NCBI GenBank assembly: GCA_023412745.1
Contig: JAEZBZ010000371.1
Span: 1-11,421 of the forward strand
Direction of reading: 5' to 3'
Source of the DNA: Pseudomonadota bacterium
GTDB taxonomy: Bacteria; Pseudomonadota; Alphaproteobacteria; Rhizobiales; Hyphomicrobiaceae
DNA: 11,421 bases
The notes under the pieces were generated by a model. The model was given only the letters and a program-made list of their open reading frames with translations, was not told the origin of the DNA and did not search any database. The first letter of the stretch is position 1. Every line of letters begins with the position of its first letter. The position numbers and the translations under genes are program-made. Positions 1 through 6,635 of this stretch are shown here, in pieces.

Positions 1-17
1 GTCAGCGCGTGTTTCAC
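1..17 (-). CDS. livM: Start of a LivM-type ABC permease gene (5' end only)
   Basis: Only the first five codons and two bases are visible. A GTG codon at 17-15 opens a frame reading M-K-H-A-L, and it overlaps the livH stop codon by four bases (GTGA). A strong ribosome binding site, AAGGAGAGG, lies at 31-23, five bases before the GTG. Liv operons usually place livM, the second inner-membrane permease subunit, directly after livH, which supports the identity. The assignment rests on position, overlap and ribosome binding site, not on protein similarity, because almost no protein is visible. Confidence 0.5.
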
Positions 18-886
18 CCGATCCTCTCCTTGCGCGCGAACAAGCCCGTCGGCTTGAACATCAGTATCAGGATGATCAAAAGGAAGCCCATGGCGTCGCG
101 GTAGCCGGACGACACGTATCCCGCCCCAAGTTCCTCCATGAATGCCAGGATGAACCCGCCGATGGTCGCGCCGGGAAGACTACCGAGACCGCCGAGAATG
201 ACGATGGCAAACGCCTTCAGCGAGGCAAGATCACCCATGGTCGGCACCACGACGAACACCGGCCCGAGCAGCGCGCCGGCAGCAGCAGCCAGGCCGGAGC
301 CGAGCGCGAACGTCGCGAGATAGACATTGCCGATCTGCACGCCCATCAGCGCCGCGGTCTCGCGATCCTGGAAGGTTGCGCGCATCGCCTTGCCGAGCCG
401 CGTGCGATTGACCAGCGCATAGGTGGCCGCGATCAGCGCGATCGCCATGATGAGCACGAACAGGCGGTTCCACGACACCGACACCAAGCCAAGCACCAGG
501 GGCTCGGACGGAAACGGATTATCGATGGACTTGGCGACCCCGGTCCAGATGAACTGTTCCGTGTTCTGCAATGCAATCCAGGCGCCTATCATCACGAGCA
601 TGGTGGTATCGATGTCCGCGCCGCGCAGCTTGCGAAGAAGCACGAATTCGATCAGTGCACCAAGCGCAACGCCCAAGATCACCGCAAGTATCAAGGACAG
701 GAAGAAGCCGACGCCGAGCAGCATCACCATGGCGTACATCATGTACGCGCCGAATGCGTACAGCTCGCCATGCGTGAAATTCACCACACGCATGATGCCG
801 AAAATCAGCGTCAGGCCGATGCCGAGCAGCGCGTAGGTGCCACCCAAAATCAGCGCATTGACGATGTGTTGGAGGAATTGTTCCAA
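14..886 (-). CDS. livH: Branched-chain amino acid-type ABC transporter permease LivH
   Basis: Inner-membrane permease subunit of a Liv-family (HAAT) ABC importer, which with LivM would form the channel fed by the periplasmic binding protein encoded just upstream. The protein is strongly hydrophobic with about eight membrane segments. Family hallmarks, numbered from the TTG start, are an early N-F-T-H-G-E motif at residues 36-41, the conserved cytoplasmic loop LKAFAIVILGGLGSLPGA at 223-240, and a C-terminal KPTGLF at 278-283. I chose a TTG start at 886-884, giving 290 residues (typical for LivH), because the protein then opens M-E-Q-F-L-Q-H-I-V-N-A-L as in the family, and GGGGGCGAGG at 899-890 serves as ribosome binding site. 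The upstream ATG at 943 would add 19 atypical residues encoded within a hairpin. The actual substrate cannot be read from the sequence; amino acids, amides and aromatic acids are all used by this family. Confidence 0.93.
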   Translation of the reverse strand: MEQFLQHIVNALILGGTYALLGIGLTLIFGIMRVVNFTHGELYAFGAYMMYAMVMLLGVGFFLSLILAVILGVALGALIEFVLLRKLRGADIDTTMLVMIGAWIALQNTEQFIWTGVAKSIDNPFPSEPLVLGLVSVSWNRLFVLIMAIALIAATYALVNRTRLGKAMRATFQDRETAALMGVQIGNVYLATFALGSGLAAAAGALLGPVFVVVPTMGDLASLKAFAIVILGGLGSLPGATIGGFILAFMEELGAGYVSSGYRDAMGFLLIILILMFKPTGLFARKERIG

Positions 887-889
887 ATG

Positions 890-899
890 CCTCGCCCCC
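890..899 (-). promoter_or_regulatory. Ribosome binding site deciding the livH TTG start
   Basis: The minus strand reads GGGGGCGAGG, then CAT, then TTG. The purine-rich run sits close before the TTG and favours it over the ATG at 943, which follows only ten bases after the preceding stop codon and has no comparable site in that gap. Confidence 0.55.
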
Positions 900-914
900 G
901 GAGCGATGGGAAGA

Positions 915-939
915 GGCGCGGCCCGGAGTGAGCCGCGCC
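915..939 (-). repeat. GC-rich hairpin between binding-protein gene and livH
   Basis: A perfect 8-base-pair stem (GGCGCGGC / GCCGCGCC) with a 9-base loop lies in the 67-base gap after the binding-protein stop. No run of U follows on the minus-strand transcript, so it is not a canonical intrinsic terminator. A stable hairpin in this position could shield the 3' end of the abundant binding-protein message, or attenuate read-through into the permease genes, as in other binding-protein operons. That role is inference. Confidence 0.6.
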
Positions 940-953
940 GCACAGTGCAGGTT

Positions 954-2099
954 TTAGAACTGGGTCTTCACGACCTTGCCGCCCTCGATTTTCACGAGGT
1001 AGACACTTGGCGTGCTCTGACCGCTTTCCTTGCCGGCCGGGCCCTGCTTGGCGAAGGCGATGTCACCATAAACGCCGTCGAGCTTGACCTTCCACAGCGC
1101 GTCCTTGATCGCCGAGGCTTCGGCCTTTCCGGCAAGCTTGATCGCCTCGACGATCGTGCGAATGCCGTCATAGCCGCGGAAGCCTTCCGTCAGGCCGCCG
1201 ACGTGATGGCCACGCGCCGCCCACTCGTCCATATAGCGCTTGGACACCTCAGGATGTCGCGTCACTTCCGGGAACCACGGCGGGAAGAACACGGTGTGCA
1301 TCGAGCCGTTGGCCGCATCGCCAGCCTGCTGGGCAACCTGATCCGGAGAGTTGGAGCCGCCCGTTGTGATGATCTGATGCTCCAGGCGCTGATCCTTGGC
1401 CTGCTTCATGATCAGCGTGACCTGTTCGACGGCCGTAGTCACGAACAGCGCATCGCCGCCGGACGCCTTGATGCGCGTCAGCTGGGCGGAGAAGTCGGTC
1501 GCCTTGGGATCCATCGTTTCCATGGCGCCTATCTCGACGCCATTAGCTTTCAGCATCTTGGAGAATTCCTGCGCGGAACCGATGCCGAAGTCGTTATTGG
1601 TGTTGAGGAAGTCGGCCTTCTTGATTTTCAGCTTTGCGACCAGTGGCTGGAACGCCTTGGCTTCCATTTCCGACGTCGGGCTGATGCGGAACACATAAGG
1701 ATTGCCCGAGGTCGTGATCTTGCCGGACGATGAGGTCTCCACCACCATCGGGATTTCGTATTCCTCAAGCTTCGGCATGACGGCGAGCGTCAATGTCGAA
1801 CTCCAGGCGCCCATCACCACCGGCACCTTGTCCTTCACGACGAGCTTCTCGATCGTGGCGACGGCTTCGGTCGGGTTGGACTTGTTGTCTTCGACGACGA
1901 GTTGGATCTTCTTGCCCAGCACGCCACCGGCCTTGTTGATTTCGTCTTCGGCAATCTTGGCGCCTTGGGCGACGTAGTTTCCTGACGCCGCGAACGCGCC
2001 GGTGAGCGGCTGCGTTACGCCGATCTTGATCGTGTCCTGCGCGGCAGCTTGGCCTGCGAAGGCCGCTGCGCCAAGCATGGCGAGTAACGGTAATCTCAT
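954..2099 (-). CDS. Periplasmic substrate-binding protein of a Liv-type ABC transporter
   Basis: 381-residue type I periplasmic binding protein (Peripla_BP_6 / LivK-like) that captures a small solute in the periplasm and delivers it to LivH/LivM. Residues 1-20 form a Sec signal peptide, with a hydrophobic LLAMLGAAAFAG core and probable cleavage after A-A-A at 18-20, so the mature protein would start Q-D-T-I-K-I-G. No lipobox cysteine is present. Family features include the first strand T-I-K-I-G-V-T-Q-P-L-T-G (23-34), the D-E-I-N-K-A-G-G-V-L-G-K-K segment (52-64), V-F-R-I-S-P-T-S in the middle, and a C-terminal D-G-V-Y-G-D-I-A-F. The ATG at 2099 is preceded by AAAGGGAGAG at 2114-2105, a good ribosome binding site. 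It is followed by livH after 67 bases. The ligand is not known; relatives bind branched-chain amino acids, amides, and aromatic or dicarboxylic acids. The upstream enzyme genes hint at a carboxylic or amino acid that enters a CoA-dependent pathway (inference). Confidence 0.92.
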   Translation of the reverse strand: MRLPLLAMLGAAAFAGQAAAQDTIKIGVTQPLTGAFAASGNYVAQGAKIAEDEINKAGGVLGKKIQLVVEDNKSNPTEAVATIEKLVVKDKVPVVMGAWSSTLTLAVMPKLEEYEIPMVVETSSSGKITTSGNPYVFRISPTSEMEAKAFQPLVAKLKIKKADFLNTNNDFGIGSAQEFSKMLKANGVEIGAMETMDPKATDFSAQLTRIKASGGDALFVTTAVEQVTLIMKQAKDQRLEHQIITTGGSNSPDQVAQQAGDAANGSMHTVFFPPWFPEVTRHPEVSKRYMDEWAARGHHVGGLTEGFRGYDGIRTIVEAIKLAGKAEASAIKDALWKVKLDGVYGDIAFAKQGPAGKESGQSTPSVYLVKIEGGKVVKTQF

Positions 2100-2137
2100 G
2101 ATGACTCTCCCTTTGTTGAACGCTCAGGCGCACCCAA

Positions 2138-2163
2138 GCCGGCTTGGAAACGGCGAAGCCGGC
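2138..2163 (-). repeat. Inverted repeat in the binding-protein leader
   Basis: A perfect 8-base-pair inverted repeat (GCCGGCTT / AAGCCGGC) with a 10-base spacer. The left arm is also part of a 10-base palindrome, AAGCCGGCTT, at 2136-2145. It sits about 40 bases upstream of the binding-protein start codon. It could be a leader hairpin or a protein-binding site. No U run follows, so it is not an intrinsic terminator. Confidence 0.5.
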
Positions 2164-2190
2164 ACACCCCGACGAATGCTCATTTTTGAA

Positions 2191-2225
2191 CTCCGGTTCG
2201 TCGCGCCCGGAGCTGAGTTTTTTTT
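2191..2225 (+). repeat. Hairpin followed by a T run on the plus strand
   Basis: CTCCGG (2191-2196) pairs with CCGGAG (2207-2212) across a 10-base loop, and eight T residues follow at 2218-2225 on the plus strand. In that orientation it resembles a weak intrinsic terminator, but a 5-base spacer separates stem and T run and no plus-strand gene leads into it. It might limit antisense transcription. Confidence 0.25.
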
Positions 2226-2243
2226 CCCGGTGATCGGACCGGG
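2226..2243 (-). repeat. Short hairpin downstream of the LLM oxidoreductase gene
   Basis: A perfect 6-base-pair stem (CCCGGT / ACCGGG) with a 6-base loop lies 25 bases after the LLM oxidoreductase stop. On the minus-strand transcript the hairpin is followed by eight A rather than U, so it does not fit an intrinsic terminator. It may still mark the 3' end of the middle operon or stabilise its message. Confidence 0.4.
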
Positions 2244-2268
2244 TAGCAGGAGGGCCTCGCTTACGGCC

Positions 2269-3231
2269 TCATCCCATTTTCTTTTGCAGCCGCGGGATGA
2301 TCTCCTTCGCGACAGCTTCAACCTGCTCCTTCTCGTATTTATAGGGAACGAAAATAATGCGATCTATGCCCGTGGCTACATGCGCCTCCAACTGCTCGAC
2401 GCATTCCTCAACGGTTCCCATGATGGCGCTGTCCATGGTCGACTCCGACCACGAGGCGTAATCCCATTCCGTCTGCAGCCAATGCTTCATCGGCTCTTCG
2501 ATCTTGCTGCGCGGACCGATGCAGATCGGAAGCTGGTTGGTGGAAATGAGTTCATCGGGATCGCGGCCGGCTTCCTCCGCGAAGGCAACGACCTTGGCCC
2601 AGGTTTTGGCGAAACTGTCCGCCGTATAATAATAGGTCAGCCAGCCATCGCCCTTGGTGGCGGCGCGCTTCAGAACGGCATCGACGTAGCCGCCGATCAG
2701 CAGTGGCGGGCGCGGCTTCTGCACCGGCTTCGGGAACAGCACCGCGCCGCGCAGATTGTAGGGCGGATAATCGCCATCGACCTTGTCTTCGGTCCACAGC
2801 CGGTTGATGATCTCCAGGCTCTGCTCCATGATCTTGCCGCGCTTGGAGAAATCGACGCCGAGCGAGTCGAATTCGCGCTTGTACCAGCCGACTGCTGCGC
2901 CAACCAGTAAGCGCCCGTTGGAAATGTGGTCGATGGTAGCGAGCTCCTTCGCCAGCAGTACCGGATTACGCATCGGCATGACCAGAATGCCGGTTCCGAC
3001 CTTGATCTTGGTCGTGCGAGCCGCCACCGCTGTGAGGATCGTCAGCGCCTCATGGATCGGAAAGTTGGGATCGACGCCGAGAAGGATATGGTCCCAGGCC
3101 CACAACGATTCGTAGCCCAGCTCCTCCATGCGCACGCCGTAGTCGATCAATTCCTGCGCGCTCGGCATTTCCGGATAGCGCGTGAAATTGCGCATCGCGA
3201 CGCCAAATTCCGTTTTTTTCTTTTTCGCCAT
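2269..3231 (-). CDS. LLM-family (luciferase-like) oxidoreductase, probably F420-dependent
   Basis: 320-residue TIM-barrel protein of the luciferase-like monooxygenase superfamily, closest in style to the group annotated as probable F420-dependent oxidoreductases. Features in order: an N-terminal strand F-G-V-A-M-R-N-F (9-16), W-A-W-D-H-I-L-L (44-51), K-V-G-T-G-I-L-V-M-P-M-R-N-P (77-90), the typical D-H-I-S-N-G-R-L-L-V-G-A-A-V-G-W block (101-116), and R-P-P-L-L-I-G-G (174-181). The family binds F420 or FMN at the C-terminal face of the barrel and transfers hydride to or from diverse substrates; the substrate cannot be predicted. The cofactor call is strengthened by the F420 biosynthesis operon about 3.4 kb upstream on the same strand, but FMN use is not excluded. 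The start ATG at 3231 has an AGGAG site at 3241-3237. The N-terminus carries an M-A-K-K-K-K run. It follows the CoA-transferase beta gene by 36 bases, so it is probably the last gene of that operon. Confidence 0.88.
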   Translation of the reverse strand: MAKKKKTEFGVAMRNFTRYPEMPSAQELIDYGVRMEELGYESLWAWDHILLGVDPNFPIHEALTILTAVAARTTKIKVGTGILVMPMRNPVLLAKELATIDHISNGRLLVGAAVGWYKREFDSLGVDFSKRGKIMEQSLEIINRLWTEDKVDGDYPPYNLRGAVLFPKPVQKPRPPLLIGGYVDAVLKRAATKGDGWLTYYYTADSFAKTWAKVVAFAEEAGRDPDELISTNQLPICIGPRSKIEEPMKHWLQTEWDYASWSESTMDSAIMGTVEECVEQLEAHVATGIDRIIFVPYKYEKEQVEAVAKEIIPRLQKKMG

Positions 3232-3267
3232 GACGGCTCCTAACAGTGCGATGAACAGTTGGCTTGC

Positions 3268-4050
3268 TTACGCCGTATAGAGACGCTCCGGATCAAGGTG
3301 GCGCAGAACGTCAAGTTCTTCCTTCCGCGGCGGCTCGGTAATCTCGACGTTGTCAGCGAACAGCAGCTTGAACCCGGTGTTTTCCTGAACCTGCTCGCGC
3401 GTGACGCCGGCGTGCAGCGCCAGCACCTTCATCTCGCGGGTTTCATCGTCGAAGCCGAGGATCGCCATATCGGTCACCACGCGCCACATGCCACCCTGCG
3501 GCAGCCCGCGTTCGGCGCGTGACCGCTGCCCCTTGATCCAGCCCGGCGATGTAATGAAATCGACGTCGGCGACAAAACGGCGTTTCTCGTGTTTCATCGC
3601 AACGATCATGTTCGTCAGCGATGAAATGTCGTTGCCGCCGCCCGTGCCGGGCAACCTGGTTTTCGGATTGTCGCTATCGCCGATATAAGACGAATTGAGA
3701 TTGCCGAAACGGTCGATCTGCGCGCCGCCCATGAAGCCGACATCGACATATCCGCGCTGCAACAGCAGCAGCACATCGGTGATCGGCAGCACCATATTCG
3801 AGCGGCGCGTACAGCGCTGCTCGTTAGTGGACGGCGGCAACTCTCCCGGCACGATGAACGGACCGATGGTGCCACCCTCGAACAGGATGGTCAGGTGCGG
3901 CGCGAATTTGCGCTGCGCCAGCGTCGCCGCCAGCAGCGGAATACCGATGCCGGCGAAAACCGTATCCCCGTCCTTCATCAGACGTGACGCCATCACGGCC
4001 AGCAACTCGGATGCGGTATAGGTTGCATTCGGTGAGGATTGCTCAGTCAT
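3268..4050 (-). CDS. CoA-transferase class I, beta subunit (glutaconate CoA-transferase-like)
   Basis: 260-residue beta subunit of a family I acyl-CoA transferase (GctB/COG2057 type), which would move CoA between acyl-CoA donors and carboxylic acids through a glutamyl-CoA intermediate. Sequence features closely follow GctB: I-L-F-E-G-G at 55-60, where E58 aligns with the catalytic glutamate; G-G-A-Q-I-D-R-F-G-N at 108-117; the glycine-rich L-P-G-T-G-G-G-N-D at 133-141; K-H-E-K-R-R-F at 153-159; and I-T-S-P-G-W-I at 166-172. Retention of the glutamate argues for a true transferase rather than the IpdB-like ring-cleaving hydrolases, which lack it. I start at the ATG at 4050, which overlaps the alpha-subunit stop by eight bases and follows an AGGAGCG site at 4063-4057. 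The longer frame from 4152 adds unrelated residues inside the alpha gene. The physiological acid is unknown. Confidence 0.92.
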   Translation of the reverse strand: MTEQSSPNATYTASELLAVMASRLMKDGDTVFAGIGIPLLAATLAQRKFAPHLTILFEGGTIGPFIVPGELPPSTNEQRCTRRSNMVLPITDVLLLLQRGYVDVGFMGGAQIDRFGNLNSSYIGDSDNPKTRLPGTGGGNDISSLTNMIVAMKHEKRRFVADVDFITSPGWIKGQRSRAERGLPQGGMWRVVTDMAILGFDDETREMKVLALHAGVTREQVQENTGFKLLFADNVEITEPPRKEELDVLRHLDPERLYTA

Positions 4051-5011
4051 TGTGAACGCTCCTGCCGCGGCGGCTGGCATCGAGCAGCGACGCCATTCCA
4101 AGCTTGGAAAGATAATCGGGCCAGTCTTTGGCGCCGTAAATATATTCGCCAAGATACTTTTCCGGTCCCTTGATTGGATCTTTCATCAGCGCCGCATAAT
4201 AATCGAGGTGGTCGAAGAACGGCTCATAAATGCCGTAGCATTCATGCGGCGCACAACCGAATGGCACCTCGACGACGGCATCGACAGTAAAGAACGGAAT
4301 GCGCGTCTGATCGGGCGCACGACGGATCTGATCGTTGGAAACGATGCGTTCTGTCGTCAGGATCACGCGATTGGCGGCCATCGCCATATCGATATCCATG
4401 AACTGCAGGCCGTCGATCTGCGCATTGCCGTATGCGTCGCAGCGCTGCACGTGGATCAGCACCACATCAGGATTGAGCGCCGGCAGCAGTGCCACGGTTT
4501 CCCCGGTGAACGGGCACTCCATCGACTTGATATCGCCGCCGAGCTTGGTAGCAATATCTGAACCGATCATCGAGCGCGCCGGCATGAACGGTATGCCCAT
4601 GGCGCCGGCGCGATAGCGCAGCCCCATAGACATGTGGCTCCATTCCTCGAACCGGGCCAGCTTACTTTCCGTATAGTGGCGCATCACCTTGGATACGCCC
4701 CACACGATGCCCTGCGTGAACCAGCTCGTGATCACGTGCTTGGAGGTTCCCGACGCGAACAGCAATTCGCCTTCCGACGACGTGATCGAACGGGAAACGA
4801 CCAGATCCTTTTTGCGCGCGCGGATCAGCGCCCACACCATTGCCATCGGCGTGCGCGACATGGTACAGCCACCGATGCCGACGTGATCACCGTCATTGAC
4901 AAGGCGCGCGGCCTCTTCCAGGGACATGACCTTTTCGCGCAAACCACGATCGCGCGTCATCGTATCGCGACGGATGGTTTCGTAGGGTTTAACCAACGCT
5001 TCGGTGCTCAT
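4043..5011 (-). CDS. CoA-transferase class I, alpha subunit
   Basis: 322-residue alpha subunit (COG1788/GctA type) that would pair with the beta subunit encoded directly downstream with an 8-base overlap. It shows the glycine-rich V-G-I-G-G near residues 44-48, the region G-L-R-Y-R-A-G-A-M-G-I-P-F-M-P at 130-144, V-L-I-H-V-Q-R-C-D-A-Y-G-N at 184-196, and a C-terminal V-D-A-V-V-E-V-P-F-G-C-A-P-H at 243-256. The acidic pair E122-E123 in F-E-E-W lies close to where IpdA-type hydrolases carry their catalytic glutamate, so hydrolase-like chemistry is a secondary possibility. The ATG at 5011 has a GGAG about 12 bases upstream, a loose spacing; an internal ATG at 4960 (residue 18) has no ribosome binding site and is less likely. 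It lies 27 bases after the PLP-enzyme gene, consistent with one operon. Confidence 0.91.
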   Translation of the reverse strand: MSTEALVKPYETIRRDTMTRDRGLREKVMSLEEAARLVNDGDHVGIGGCTMSRTPMAMVWALIRARKKDLVVSRSITSSEGELLFASGTSKHVITSWFTQGIVWGVSKVMRHYTESKLARFEEWSHMSMGLRYRAGAMGIPFMPARSMIGSDIATKLGGDIKSMECPFTGETVALLPALNPDVVLIHVQRCDAYGNAQIDGLQFMDIDMAMAANRVILTTERIVSNDQIRRAPDQTRIPFFTVDAVVEVPFGCAPHECYGIYEPFFDHLDYYAALMKDPIKGPEKYLGEYIYGAKDWPDYLSKLGMASLLDASRRGRSVHND

Positions 5012-5038
5012 GTCCGGTCAATATCTCCGATTGATGAC

Positions 5039-6541
<1,503 letters not shown>

Positions 6542-6635
6542 TTCGCGCCAAACCCTGCTGACGTTTCACTGGTGCACAATGAAAGTACACTTTTTCTATT
6601 GTGCTATTCTTAGTACTACTATCCTACGGCGCGCC
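6542..6635 (-). promoter_or_regulatory. Candidate promoter/operator region for the PLP-enzyme operon
   Basis: This 94-base gap between the fbiC stop and the PLP-enzyme start is visibly AT-rich at about 6565-6620 in an otherwise GC-rich window. It contains an inverted repeat (6574-6604), an inner AAAGT-AC-ACTTT palindrome (6582-6593), and an 8-base palindrome TAGTACTA (6611-6618). A weak promoter possibility on the minus strand is TTGAGG and TACTAA separated by 18 bases, between about 6638 and 6609. The promoter call is tentative. The palindromes make regulator binding plausible. Confidence 0.4.
6574..6604. repeat. Perfect 7+7 inverted repeat, possible operator
   Basis: GCACAAT (6574-6580) and ATTGTGC (6598-6604) are exact reverse complements separated by 17 bases. 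The spacer holds a second, offset palindrome, AAAGT-AC-ACTTT. The arms are about 24 bases apart start to start, somewhat over two helical turns, which suits a dimeric regulator. No U run follows on the minus strand, so it is not a standard terminator for fbiC. No regulator gene is present in the window to pair it with. Confidence 0.45.

Larger units (their letters stand above)
2100..2268. other. Structured 169-base intergenic region upstream of the binding-protein gene
   Basis: The largest gene-free stretch in the window. It contains three potential hairpins (2138-2163, 2191-2212 and 2226-2243) and an 8-base A/T run at 2218-2225. On the minus-strand transcript the region forms the 3' flank of the LLM oxidoreductase gene and the leader of the binding-protein gene. 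I see no convincing -35/-10 pair and no recognised riboswitch consensus, but its length relative to other gaps suggests that the transport genes have their own control. Confidence 0.45.

Noticed and set aside
837..1733. Open frame of 298 codons on the plus strand
   Set aside because: Antisense to the binding-protein gene, which has a clear signal peptide and family motifs; the plus-strand translation is arginine-rich with no motif.
2218..2243. Hairpin next to an 8-base homopolymer as intrinsic terminator of the middle operon
   Set aside because: On the minus-strand transcript the run after the stem is A, not U, so the arrangement is wrong for termination in the direction of the genes.
2002..2910. 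Open frame of 302 codons on the plus strand
   Set aside because: It runs antisense across parts of two convincing genes and their gap, with no ribosome binding site or domain.
3205..3231. Possible frameshift-prone A run near the start of the LLM gene
   Set aside because: The run encodes K-K-K-K directly after the start codon and the reading frame is intact, so there is no sign of a break or programmed slippage.
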